Positions 5,500-13,208 of a DNA stretch of 17,138 bases are shown piece after piece. The stretch covers positions 1 through 17,138 of the forward strand of contig JAUSHA010000049.1 in assembly GCA_030648815.1 (NCBI GenBank), given 5' to 3'. Positions within the stretch are counted from its first letter, which is position 1. Each line of letters opens with the position of its first letter. The DNA comes from a bacterium. GTDB taxonomy: Bacteria; Patescibacteriota; Minisyncoccia; Minisyncoccales; MHMH01. Made by a program: the position numbers and the translations under genes. The notes beneath the pieces were generated by a model. The model did no database searches. It was given only the letters and a program-made list of their open reading frames with translations, and was not told the DNA's origin.

Positions 5500-6793
5500 A
5501 TTCTCCCATGACTCTCTCCACCTCTTCAATAGTGGTGGAGTTTTTTAATACTTTAATGAACCCGTCCTGTTTCATCGTGACCATGCCCTTTTTTACCGCC
5601 ATTTCTTTTAAGGCGGCAATGGACGGCTCCTTGATTATAAATTTTTCTATTTCATCGTCTATCAAGAAACTTTCATAAATTCCCAGCCTTCCTTTGTAGC
5701 CGGTAGAGTTGCAGTATTTGCACCCATTAGCCTTGGGTATTTTTGAGCTCAGTGTTAATTTAGCCGCTTTTATGGTTTTGGGCAGACTTTTTAATTCTTT
5801 ATTCAATTTTTGCAGATCTTCAGCCGAAATTTTTACCAGACTGACGCATTTATCGCATACTTTTCTGACCAATCTCTGGGCAATTGTTAAATTTACGGCA
5901 GGACCGATGTTGGAAGGCTTCGCCCCTAAGCTTATTAGCCTGGCTATGGTGCCGGCCGCGTCATTAGTGTGCAAGGTCGTAAAGACTAAATGTCCGGTGA
6001 GCGCGGCTTGCAATGCTATATTAACCGTCTCAACATCTCTTATTTCGCCGACCAGAATCACATCCGGATCCTGTCGGACGATGGATTTTAATCCCGAAGC
6101 AAAATCGTATCCTTTATCCGGCTGGACCTGGGTTTGAGAAACGCCTTGAAGGTGGTATTCAATAGGATCTTCAATGGTGATGATTTTAATTTCCGGATTT
6201 TGGATTTTTTTCAAAAAAGCGTAAAGAGTAGTGGTTTTGCCCGATCCCGTAGGACCGGTAACGATAATCATGCCATTGGGTTTTTTAATTTCTCTTTCAA
6301 TGATTTCCGAAAGATCTTCCCTTAAGCCGAGAGATTCCACCCCTATTAAACTTTTCGGGTTAAGGATCCTCAAGACTGCGGCTTCGCCTTTTTCCGCAGG
6401 CAAGGTAGAGGTTCTGATTTCTATAGCTGACCCGTCTATATTAATGGAAAATCTGCCGTCTTGAGGCCGGTCGCTGATATTTAGTTTTAAGCCCGAAAGC
6501 AGTTTAATGCGGGAAAGCAAAACATTATAAATTTCTTCGCTAAGGGCGGCCGCATCGTAGAGCATGCCGTCTATTCTCAATCTTATTCTGGTTTTTTCTT
6601 CCTCCGGTTCAAAGTGGATGTCGGAGGCGTTTAAAATTAAAGAACCGCCGAAAATTAATTCTATCAGCTGAGTGGCTTTTTCCGACAGAGATTGCTCAAT
6701 CGCTTTTTTGAATTCAAGCAGGTTTTCCGCCGCTTTCTTTATTTCAGAAAGTCTGGAGGAAGAAATAGTGATCTGGCCGGTGATGTCCGTCAT
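5498..6793 (-). CDS. GspE/PilB family ATPase (type IV pilus / type II secretion), N-terminally short
   Basis: This 431-residue protein is the cytoplasmic assembly motor that powers extension of type IV pili or pseudopili. Key motifs: SDIHFEP (57-63) opening the N2 domain, Walker A GPTGSGKTTT (180-189), the Asp box near IEDPIEY (207-213), Walker B DPDVILVGEIRD (242-253) and His box TLHTNDA (273-279). Two zinc-binding pairs, C313/C316 and C358/C361, mark it as GspE/PilB and not PilT. It lacks the N1 domain found in longer PilB/GspE proteins of about 560 residues, as is frequent in CPR bacteria. The DHH-like gene ends 4 nt upstream, so the two are one operon. Pilus genes plus a ComEA-like gene fit DNA uptake. 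Confidence 0.93.
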   Translation of the reverse strand: MTDITGQITISSSRLSEIKKAAENLLEFKKAIEQSLSEKATQLIELIFGGSLILNASDIHFEPEEEKTRIRLRIDGMLYDAAALSEEIYNVLLSRIKLLSGLKLNISDRPQDGRFSINIDGSAIEIRTSTLPAEKGEAAVLRILNPKSLIGVESLGLREDLSEIIEREIKKPNGMIIVTGPTGSGKTTTLYAFLKKIQNPEIKIITIEDPIEYHLQGVSQTQVQPDKGYDFASGLKSIVRQDPDVILVGEIRDVETVNIALQAALTGHLVFTTLHTNDAAGTIARLISLGAKPSNIGPAVNLTIAQRLVRKVCDKCVSLVKISAEDLQKLNKELKSLPKTIKAAKLTLSSKIPKANGCKYCNSTGYKGRLGIYESFLIDDEIEKFIIKEPSIAALKEMAVKKGMVTMKQDGFIKVLKNSTTIEEVERVMGE

Positions 6794-6797
6794 GATT

Positions 6798-7892
6798 TTA
6801 CAAAATATTTAATACTTTTTCTTTGACGATGTTTAGGTCGGTTTCTTTTGAGAAGAAAAGAACACCGGCGCCCTTGGATGCGCTTTCAAAATTTTCCGCA
6901 ATTTTTTCAGTTAAACTCCGATCGGGAGAATAGAAAATCCCCTTAGTTATAGCCGGAGAGGCGTGGCTCTCCCAGAGAATTAAAAGGTTGGGAAGGTATC
7001 TGAAATGAAATTTCAATTCCTCAAAAACAAAAGCAATGTCTTTAGAGCTTGCCCGACATTCCTTAAAGTCACTTTCTTTAATGCTGGCCGAATAAATTTC
7101 TTTTGATTCGTGGAGGTCTAAATTTTCTAATATCTTTCCCAGCAGTTTTATTTGCGACAAGTTTTTTTGTTTATAGAGATGCTGGATTATTTCCTGATGG
7201 TCGGCCCCCCATTCAATCAAAAGAGCGGAAGCCTCAAAAGTTTTCGGCCTGGTCTTGGGATTTCTGAAATTTTGGTAAAACCAGATAATGCCGGTGAGCA
7301 GGCAGGTGGACACTTCTTTATCAAAGAGGTCGCGGCCGCCCAACGACTTAATCAGGTTGGTGGTAATTTCCGCCAAAGATGAGGTTGCTTCTATTAAATT
7401 CACTTCGCCGAAATTTTCACTTTGGGACTGATTGTCAATATTTAAAATCGGCAGAGTCCAAAAATTTTGAGGAATATTTTCCAGAGACTGGTTCCCTAAA
7501 CTGATCAGAAGATCGTACCGGGGATGGGTTAATTCTTGGCCCGGAGACGAAGCAAAAGAGACATCGTCGCGGTCCACCCGGCCCTTACCCATGGTAAGAT
7601 AAATTTTTAAATCTTTGCCGCTCTTTTCGTAGCGCATCTGTGAAATTTCTTTTCCTTCCGTATCAACGGAAATGACGAAATTACCGGCGGACGCAGGGCG
7701 GCCATTTGCCAGAAATTTGAATTTTTCCGGAATGTCGCCGATTTCTATGTTTACATTTCTCCCAAGTTTCTTTAAAGTATAAAAGAGCGCCAAAGCCGAG
7801 CCAGTGTTATCCCCCTGAAGCTCCGGCGGCGCGGATATTAAGATATTTTGTGATCTCTCAATGAGATTTTTTGCTAAATTTGTGGCATCCAT
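6798..7892 (-). CDS. Degenerate DHH-family (NrnA-like) protein, probably not catalytic
   Basis: The 364-residue protein aligns by eye with DHH/DHHA1 phosphoesterases (oligoribonuclease NrnA group). The fold landmarks are present: GSALALFYTLKKLG (31-44), ILNID (149-153), FGEVNLIEATSSLAEI (161-176) and TCLLTGIIWFYQNFR (197-210). The metal ligands are largely gone: the DHH triad reads DNQ (153-155), the first PDGD motif reads LQGD, the second motif Asp is Gly (SLGNQS, 131-136), and the GIITDT motif reads GIIWFY. This looks like a structural or regulatory relative rather than a nuclease. It is the first gene of the operon with the pilus ATPase and is divergent from tsaE across a 34-nt gap. Nucleic-acid or nucleotide binding may remain; function is unknown. 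Confidence 0.75.
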   Translation of the reverse strand: MDATNLAKNLIERSQNILISAPPELQGDNTGSALALFYTLKKLGRNVNIEIGDIPEKFKFLANGRPASAGNFVISVDTEGKEISQMRYEKSGKDLKIYLTMGKGRVDRDDVSFASSPGQELTHPRYDLLISLGNQSLENIPQNFWTLPILNIDNQSQSENFGEVNLIEATSSLAEITTNLIKSLGGRDLFDKEVSTCLLTGIIWFYQNFRNPKTRPKTFEASALLIEWGADHQEIIQHLYKQKNLSQIKLLGKILENLDLHESKEIYSASIKESDFKECRASSKDIAFVFEELKFHFRYLPNLLILWESHASPAITKGIFYSPDRSLTEKIAENFESASKGAGVLFFSKETDLNIVKEKVLNIL

Positions 7893-7926
7893 AAGAATTA
7901 CTTAAAATTAGCTTAACCGAGACTAA

Positions 7927-8427
7927 ATGTCAACAACTTTTTTAACAACCTCGCCACGGCAAACTCAAAAGTTGGGCGAGAAGACGGCCAAAGATATCTT
8001 GAAAGTAAAAAACAGGCGCGGGGCCAGGGTTTTGGGATTGACGGGCGGTCTTGGCGGAGGCAAAACCACATTTTTGCAGGGCTTTGCCAGGGGGCTGGGG
8101 ATAAAGGAAAAGGTTCTTAGCCCGACTTTTATTATTATGAGAAGATTAAAGATTAAAGATTTAACCCGCCTGTCGGCAGGGCAGGGATTTAAGAATTTTT
8201 ATCACCTTGATTGCTACCGCATTGCAAATTCGAAAGAACTTTTGGACCTGGATTTTAAAAAAATCATTGCCGATCCTAAAAATATTGTGGCGGTTGAATG
8301 GGCCGACCGCGTCAAAAAAATTATGCCCGGAGAAGCCCTATGGATAAATTTCGAATTTATTGATAATAAGAGAAGAAGAATCGTTATCGGTACCTTGAAA
8401 AAGAACGCAAAGGAGGTTCATAAATGA
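7927..8427 (+). CDS. tsaE: tRNA threonylcarbamoyladenosine biosynthesis ATPase TsaE
   Basis: This 166-residue protein matches TsaE, the P-loop ATPase that resets the TsaBD complex making t6A37 on ANN-decoding tRNAs. It shows Walker A TGGLGGGKTTF (39-49), LSPTFI (64-69), HLDCYRI (93-99) and the EWADR motif. Between SPTF and HLDCYR there is an unusually long stretch (about 70-92). Part of it, DLTRLSAGQGFK (78-89), is encoded by a palindrome-like segment flanked by 7-bp direct repeats. No Shine-Dalgarno is seen. The stop overlaps the next start as ATGA, so the KAS III gene is translationally coupled. The partners tsaB and tsaD are not in the window. Confidence 0.92.
   Translation: MSTTFLTTSPRQTQKLGEKTAKDILKVKNRRGARVLGLTGGLGGGKTTFLQGFARGLGIKEKVLSPTFIIMRRLKIKDLTRLSAGQGFKNFYHLDCYRIANSKELLDLDFKKIIADPKNIVAVEWADRVKKIMPGEALWINFEFIDNKRRRIVIGTLKKNAKEVHK
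8158..8192. repeat. Palindrome-like insertion inside tsaE with flanking 7-bp direct repeats
   Basis: GATTTAA occurs at 8158-8164 and 8186-8192. Between them lies a GC-rich element with a CCTG-TCGG-CAGG hairpin (8169-8180) and outer CCC / GGG arms. It codes for the extra TsaE residues. The direct repeats resemble a target duplication, although nearby GATTAAA repeats make that uncertain. Confidence 0.5.
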
Positions 8428-9401
8428 GTGTAGGTATTGCCGGTATGGGGTTTTACGTTCCGGAGTATAGAAGAACCAACCAAATGGTGGTGTCAGATAT
8501 CAGAGAGGCCTTGAAGGGCACTAATTCTGATTGGTTGAATAAGACAGCAGAAGATATAGTGAGAGTTTCCGGGATCAAAGAGAGAAGGATAGCCGCTAAA
8601 AATGAGCCTTTATCTGATATGGCTGCGGAAGCGGCCAGGAGGGCCATAAAAGACGCCGGGATGCATCCGGAAGATATTGATGCCATGATAGTGGCTACTC
8701 TTACCGGAGATTGCGTTACTCCGGCCGCCGCTTGTTATGTCCAGGAAAAAGTTGGCCTACGTAATTTAAAAATGATACCGGGAGACTTTAATGGCGCTTG
8801 CGCCGGTATGGTGGGAGCCATGCGTATGGCGAAGGCTGTAATAAAAGACGAGGACGATCCCTGTCAAAACGTATTAGTGATAGGCGCGGAAAGAATATCG
8901 TCGTTGATTGATCCGCATCGGCCGGAAAGCTATATTCTTTTCGGAGACGGAGCCGCGGCAGTGATTCTAAAAGAACATCCGCGGATGAAGCTCTTAAAAT
9001 TTATCGGCGGAGGCGATGGTTCTAAAACAGAAGTAATTAATAAGACGCAGAGCGGATCCCTTAGTTTTTTAGGGGGAGGAATTTTCAGGTTTGCCGTACA
9101 AAAATTGCCGGAAGTCACTCATCAGCTAATGGAATCGGTCGGGAGGAATTTAAATGATCTGGCATTGGTGATCCCTCATCAGGCGAATCTAAGGATTATT
9201 GAGGCGGCTAGGATTAAACTCGGGTTCCCTCCGGTAAAATTTTTCGTTAATCTTGATAAGTATGGCAATACGTCCGCCCCGTCTGGCTTTATCGCTCTTT
9301 GCGAAGCTCGAGAGCAAGAAAGATTCAAGGAAGGCGACTTGGTGGCGATAATAAAATTCGGCGCCGGATTGGTCTGGGAAGGATGTTTGATCGAAGCATA
9401 A
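8424..9401 (+). CDS. 3-oxoacyl-ACP synthase III-like (KAS III / FabH family) enzyme
   Basis: This 325-residue protein is a thiolase-fold condensing enzyme. The catalytic triad is intact: Cys126 in NGACAGM, His252 in IPHQANLRI and Asn282 in YGNTSAP. The His-Asn distance equals that in E. coli FabH (30 residues). The N-terminal GIAGMGFYVPE and VSGIKERRIA segments also fit. KAS III enzymes condense an acyl-CoA primer with malonyl-ACP; relatives make other beta-keto products. No acyl carrier protein or other fab gene is in the window, so the substrate is unclear, and most CPR genomes lack full fatty-acid synthesis. A strong Shine-Dalgarno (AGGAGG, 8411-8416) precedes the ATG, which overlaps the tsaE stop. 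A terminator follows. Confidence 0.88.
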   Translation: MSVGIAGMGFYVPEYRRTNQMVVSDIREALKGTNSDWLNKTAEDIVRVSGIKERRIAAKNEPLSDMAAEAARRAIKDAGMHPEDIDAMIVATLTGDCVTPAAACYVQEKVGLRNLKMIPGDFNGACAGMVGAMRMAKAVIKDEDDPCQNVLVIGAERISSLIDPHRPESYILFGDGAAAVILKEHPRMKLLKFIGGGDGSKTEVINKTQSGSLSFLGGGIFRFAVQKLPEVTHQLMESVGRNLNDLALVIPHQANLRIIEAARIKLGFPPVKFFVNLDKYGNTSAPSGFIALCEAREQERFKEGDLVAIIKFGAGLVWEGCLIEA

Positions 9402-9407
9402 TAAGAA

Positions 9408-9440
9408 AAAAGGTTCCCCAAAAAAAGGGAACCTTTTATT
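9408..9440 (+). terminator. Intrinsic terminator after the KAS III gene
   Basis: An 11-bp stem (AAAAGGTTCCC / GGGAACCTTTT, 8-nt loop) is followed by ATTTTTAT. The A and T tracts make it potentially bidirectional. Confidence 0.88.
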
Positions 9441-9444
9441 TTTA

Positions 9445-9453
9445 TGGTAAGAT
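9445..9453 (+). promoter_or_regulatory. Extended -10 promoter giving a probable leaderless mRNA for the 5'-nuclease gene
   Basis: TGG directly precedes TAAGAT (9448-9453), an extended -10 arrangement. The hexamer ends 6 nt before the ATG at 9460, so transcription would begin at or near the A of the start codon. There is no Shine-Dalgarno and no clear -35. Confidence 0.45.
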
Positions 9454-9459
9454 AACAAT

Positions 9460-10323
9460 ATGGAGCCTGCTAAGAAATTAATAATCATTGACAGCAATTC
9501 GGTTATTCATCGGGCGTTTCATGCCTTGCCACCCTTGACCACCAAATCGGGAGAAGTGGTCAACGCTGTTTACGGATTTTTATTGGTATTTTTAAAAGCC
9601 ATTAAGGAATTTAGGCCGGATTATATTGCGGCCTGTTTTGATTTCCCGGCGCCGACTTTTCGCCACGAAAAATATAAAGAATATAAGGCAAAAAGAATAA
9701 AAGCTCCCCCCGAACTGTATAGTCAAATTCCTAAAACGAAAGAAGTGTTGGGCGCTTTTGGTGTTCAGGTTTTTGAGAAAGAGGGCTTTGAAGCGGATGA
9801 CCTCATCGGCACAATCGCCGATTTGGCATCCAAGGCGGGAGCGGAAACCATTATTCTAAGCGGCGATACCGATAACTTTCAACTAATTAATCCCCGCGTT
9901 AAAGTTTACAACCTAAGGAAGGGTGTAAAAGATACTGTTTTATACGACGAAAATTTAGTTAAAGAAAAATATCTGGGGTTAGAACCGAGGCAGCTTCTGG
10001 ACTTAAGGGCGTTAAGGGGCGATCAGTCGGATAATATTCCTGGCGTGCCGGGTGTAGGAGAGAAGACCGCAACGAGCTTAATTTTAGAATTCGGCACACT
10101 GGAAGCAATCTACGATAACTTGGCGTTAATCACTTCAAAAGTCAGAGAGAAATTGGCGCACAATAAAGAGCAGGCCTTTTTAAGCAAAGAATTGGCCGAA
10201 ATAAAAAAAGACGTTCCGATTGATTTCATTCTTGAAAGGTGCGGTTTTGGGGGCTACGATCGGAGTACAGTTCAAAAAGCCTTAGAAAAGTTGGAATTTT
10301 ATAGTTTAATCCCTCGTTTATGA
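9460..10323 (+). CDS. Stand-alone 5'-3' exonuclease / flap endonuclease (PolA N-terminal domain-like)
   Basis: This 287-residue protein corresponds to the 5'-nuclease domain of DNA polymerase I. Acidic metal ligands are all present: D11, D61, E111/D113/D114 (EADDLIG), D136/D138 (SGDTDN) and D188/D191 (GDQSDN). A helix-hairpin-helix at GVPGVGEKTA follows. It removes RNA primers and flaps during Okazaki-fragment processing and repair. The frame stops cleanly with a TGA right after the domain end (LEFYSLIPRL). No 3'-5' exonuclease or polymerase domain follows; the next 110 bases hold a palindromic element. It therefore looks like a stand-alone nuclease of the ExoIX/YpcP type and not a broken polA, although an old truncation cannot be excluded. 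Confidence 0.88.
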   Translation: MEPAKKLIIIDSNSVIHRAFHALPPLTTKSGEVVNAVYGFLLVFLKAIKEFRPDYIAACFDFPAPTFRHEKYKEYKAKRIKAPPELYSQIPKTKEVLGAFGVQVFEKEGFEADDLIGTIADLASKAGAETIILSGDTDNFQLINPRVKVYNLRKGVKDTVLYDENLVKEKYLGLEPRQLLDLRALRGDQSDNIPGVPGVGEKTATSLILEFGTLEAIYDNLALITSKVREKLAHNKEQAFLSKELAEIKKDVPIDFILERCGFGGYDRSTVQKALEKLEFYSLIPRL

Positions 10324-10341
10324 TAAGATATAGATAAGTTC

Positions 10342-10399
10342 ACCCTGTTAAATAATTTTACCAAAGGTAAAATTATTGCGAAGCAATATTTAACAGGGT
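10342..10399. repeat. Perfect three-way-junction palindrome between the nuclease and MBL genes
   Basis: The 58 bases fold with no unpaired junction base. The outer 12-bp stem is ACCCTGTTAAAT (10342-10353) with ATTTAACAGGGT (10388-10399). Inner hairpin 1 is AATTTTACC-AAA-GGTAAAATT (10354-10374). Inner hairpin 2 is ATTGC-GAA-GCAAT (10375-10387). Hairpin 2 contains GCGAAGC, known as an exceptionally stable DNA mini-hairpin. There is no T tract, so it is not an ordinary terminator. Confidence 0.9.
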
Positions 10400-10435
10400 A
10401 AAGGTCGCAGAAAATTTTTAACCGATAATAAAAAA

Positions 10436-11362
10436 ATGAAAAATAAAATTGCCATAGGAGCTGTTATCGCCCTGATTGTTTCTTTAGCGAGCTTATACCG
10501 GGAATTCCAAGGCGGAAACGAATTCCGAAACGGACTGATGAAATTAACCGAGAGGATAGATACCGAGTCTCAGAGATTAGACAAAAGAACCACCACCAAT
10601 GTTTATTCCGGCGAACCGGTGGGCTACGTCATTGAATTTGAAAACGGCGCCACTTTTTATATTGCCGGAGATACCGGCCCGATGGCCGACATGACAATAA
10701 TAAGCGATTATTTCAAGCCGGAGGTGGTTATTCTGCCCATCGGAGGATTCTTCACTATGGGTCCCGCTGAAGCGGCTTTTTCAACTTCTTTAGTCCAGCC
10801 CAAAAATTATGCAATTCCTTATCATTATGCCAGTTATCCAATGCTGACCCAGGATCCGGCCGAATTCCAAGATGCTTTGAAAAAGTATGGTTTGTCTGAT
10901 CGTTTCTTGGCGCCGAAAAATGGTGAAGAAATAAACATAATGGGAGTAAAGTTTATTTGGCTTGGACACGCTTCTCTTTTCCTGATTTCTCCCGAAGGGA
11001 AAAACATCCTGATTGATCCGGCTACTCCATTGGGAGTATTCCCGGAAAAATACAAGGATTTTTCCGCTTTCGGCAAAGTTGACCTGATTCTATTAACTCA
11101 TGGCCACCCCGACCATACGGTGATTTCAGACTTAAACGAATTGGGCAAAAAATATAGCCCGATATTCATGGCGCCTTACGAACTCGGCGCCTGGGTTCAG
11201 GAACATATTGATTTCCCGGAATCGGTTTTTGCCTTAGCCAATAAGGGAGCCAATATTACCGCTAAAGAATTCGCAAAAATAGGATACCCTGTGGAAAAAA
11301 TAGGCAAAATCAAGATTTACGTGGTGCCTGCCAGCCATTCTTCTTCCGTCGCCCCGCAATAA
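10436..11362 (+). CDS. Membrane-anchored UlaG-like metallo-beta-lactamase-fold hydrolase with circularly permuted halves
   Basis: The 308-residue protein has an N-terminal membrane anchor (about 5-21) and a polar helical linker (22-55). Residues 56-167 then match the C-terminal half of UlaG-type hydrolases: GEPVGYVIEF, AGDTG with D79, LPIGGFFTMGPAEAA and HY with H130. The N-terminal half comes after it (168-308): VKFIWLGHAS with H178, ILIDP, THGHPDH with H222/H224/D226/H227, and VVPASHSSS with H301. In ordinary relatives SHSSS runs straight into GEPVGY; here these are the two ends. Every expected metal ligand is present exactly once, so a permuted but active enzyme is plausible. The substrate is unknown. 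There is no Shine-Dalgarno; GATAAT lies 6 nt before the ATG. The histidine kinase gene follows after 34 nt. Confidence 0.85.
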   Translation: MKNKIAIGAVIALIVSLASLYREFQGGNEFRNGLMKLTERIDTESQRLDKRTTTNVYSGEPVGYVIEFENGATFYIAGDTGPMADMTIISDYFKPEVVILPIGGFFTMGPAEAAFSTSLVQPKNYAIPYHYASYPMLTQDPAEFQDALKKYGLSDRFLAPKNGEEINIMGVKFIWLGHASLFLISPEGKNILIDPATPLGVFPEKYKDFSAFGKVDLILLTHGHPDHTVISDLNELGKKYSPIFMAPYELGAWVQEHIDFPESVFALANKGANITAKEFAKIGYPVEKIGKIKIYVVPASHSSSVAPQ

Positions 11363-11396
11363 TAAATTATTTATCTTAAGATCCCCTTAATTTTCA

Positions 11397-13181
11397 ATGA
11401 GAAGGTATTCATTATATACTCTTCTTTTCGGCACCCTTGCGTTTTTAGGGGTGACTGTTTTAGTCACCCTTTATTTCTCTATCCAAAGGGAGCGGAATGA
11501 GCTGATTAAAACGGCGGTTTCGGAAAAAATTAATTTAGCGGAGGCCATTGATGAAACGGTGTTCTCTTCGGCTTGGAAATTCAGAGTTTCTTCTATCCCC
11601 GGCATAGAAAATTTGTTTATAGGTCAAATGGCCAAAGCGAAAGACGTCGTTTACATAAAGATTGTCGGGATGAACGGCGCAGTCCGTTTAAGCAGTTTTA
11701 AGGATGAGGTGGGGCAGACAATTGATGACGCGGACATCCGGAAAGCACTGACATCGCAAGAAGCGATCGTTAAAGACAGCTTTTTCGGAGAAGAAAAAAT
11801 TAAATTGATTATCTATCCGACCCAAAGCAATAACGATATTTTTATCGGTTTTTCTTTGCAGAGCATAGGGGACACCATCATCAGGACTACTACCCAAGGC
11901 GTTGCTTTGGGAGCAGGGTCCTTAGTCTTTATTCTTTTAGTATTGTTTTTTATTTTCCGTTCCATAACCAACCCGATTAAAAAGATAATCACTGTTTGTC
12001 GGGAGATTTCCAGGGGAAATCTAAGCGCCAAAATTGACGTAAAGTCAAGAAATGAAATCGGAGAGTTGGCCGACACCTTTAATGAAACAATTAAAGACTT
12101 AAGAATATCCTATGCTTCCCTAGAGGAGGCCCGCCGGAAAGCCGAAGAAGAAAAAGAAAAGACGCTAACCATTATCGCTAATTTTAGCGACGGCTTGCTG
12201 GTTTTTAACAACGAGAATAAACTTTCCTTAATGAATCCCCAGGCCGAAGTATTTTTACAGACCAAAGCCGAGACAGCGCTCGGGTCATTGATGTCCGGAC
12301 TCAAGAATTTGCCGGGTTTTAAATTGCTAGTAGAGACGATAGAGAAAGAATCTCTGGAAATTTTCAGAAAAGAACTGTCAATTAGGGAAAATTTGATACT
12401 GGAGGCTTCGACTGTTCCCATGATAAGCGGAGAAGAAAAACTAGGAACATTGGTTATTTTGCACGACGTTACCCGTGAAAAAACGGTTGAAAAATTAAAG
12501 ACCGAATTCGTTTCACTCGCCGCTCACCAATTAAGAATGCCTCTTTCGGGCATCAAATGGGCGCTGAGAATGATACTGGATGGAGATGCCGGCAAGATAA
12601 CTAAAGGGCAAAAGGAATTAGTCGGTAAAAGTTACGAATCAAATGAAAGAATGATCAATTTAATCAACGATCTTTTGAATGTTGCCCGCATAGAAGAGGG
12701 GAGGTATCTTTTTAAATCGGCGGTTGCCAACATAGATACGATTATTCAATTTGTGGTCAATTCTTACAAGGAAGAAGCCGAAAGAAAAGGCGTTAAGCTG
12801 GAATTTGAAGTTTTAGAAAAAGAATTGCCGCAGGTAAAACTGGATGTGGAGAAGATGAGATTAGCCGTTCAAAATCTTATTGATAATGCCATAAAATATA
12901 CGCCTTCCGGTGGCAGGGTCAAAGTTTCTTTGCGGCTCAAGAACAAGGATATAGAATGCCGGATTTCTGATACCGGCGTCGGCATAATTAATGATCAAAA
13001 ATCAAGAGTATTTTCAAAGTTTTTTCGAGGAGCCAATGTGGTAAAAATGGAGACAGACGGATCCGGGCTAGGCCTCTTTATTGCTAAAAATATTATTGAA
13101 GCTCACGGAGGTACGATTTGGTTTGAATCGGAGGAGGGTAAGGGTACTACTTTCTTTTTCACTATTCCCTGTCTTCCCTAA
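11397..13181 (+). CDS. Membrane sensor histidine kinase (HAMP-PAS-HisKA-HATPase)
   Basis: This 594-residue protein has transmembrane helix 1 (about 6-27), an extracytoplasmic sensor region (about 30-165), and transmembrane helix 2 (about 168-189). It continues with a HAMP domain (190-240), a coiled coil (240-258) and a PAS-like domain (259-360, SDGLLVFNNENKLSLMNPQAE). HisKA carries H377 in EFVSLAAHQLRMPL, and the HATPase domain shows N box QNLIDNAIKYTP (492-503), G1 DTGVGI (525-530) and G2 GSGLGL (555-560). It autophosphorylates and passes phosphate to a regulator, very likely the receiver protein encoded 27 nt downstream. Met381 replaces the usual Thr or Asn four residues after the phospho-His. 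The signal is unknown; no known sensor domain is recognised. Confidence 0.93.
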   Translation: MRRYSLYTLLFGTLAFLGVTVLVTLYFSIQRERNELIKTAVSEKINLAEAIDETVFSSAWKFRVSSIPGIENLFIGQMAKAKDVVYIKIVGMNGAVRLSSFKDEVGQTIDDADIRKALTSQEAIVKDSFFGEEKIKLIIYPTQSNNDIFIGFSLQSIGDTIIRTTTQGVALGAGSLVFILLVLFFIFRSITNPIKKIITVCREISRGNLSAKIDVKSRNEIGELADTFNETIKDLRISYASLEEARRKAEEEKEKTLTIIANFSDGLLVFNNENKLSLMNPQAEVFLQTKAETALGSLMSGLKNLPGFKLLVETIEKESLEIFRKELSIRENLILEASTVPMISGEEKLGTLVILHDVTREKTVEKLKTEFVSLAAHQLRMPLSGIKWALRMILDGDAGKITKGQKELVGKSYESNERMINLINDLLNVARIEEGRYLFKSAVANIDTIIQFVVNSYKEEAERKGVKLEFEVLEKELPQVKLDVEKMRLAVQNLIDNAIKYTPSGGRVKVSLRLKNKDIECRISDTGVGIINDQKSRVFSKFFRGANVVKMETDGSGLGLFIAKNIIEAHGGTIWFESEEGKGTTFFFTIPCLP

Positions 13182-13208
13182 AATATTAGAATAAGGTAAA
13201 GTGTAAAC

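Noticed and set aside
7893..7926. Divergent promoters between the DHH-like gene and tsaE
   Set aside because: Only weak hexamers (TAAAAT with a poor TTGTGG -35 on plus, TAAGTA on minus) are visible, not enough to call.
9460..10323. 5'-nuclease gene as a frameshifted polA
   Set aside because: The 112 bases after the stop contain a palindrome, not polymerase sequence, and the next gene is unrelated.
10436..11362. MBL gene as a pseudogene of two broken tandem copies
   Set aside because: The frame is intact, every ligand motif occurs exactly once, and the cut points match each other, which fits a permutation better than random decay. Not fully excluded.
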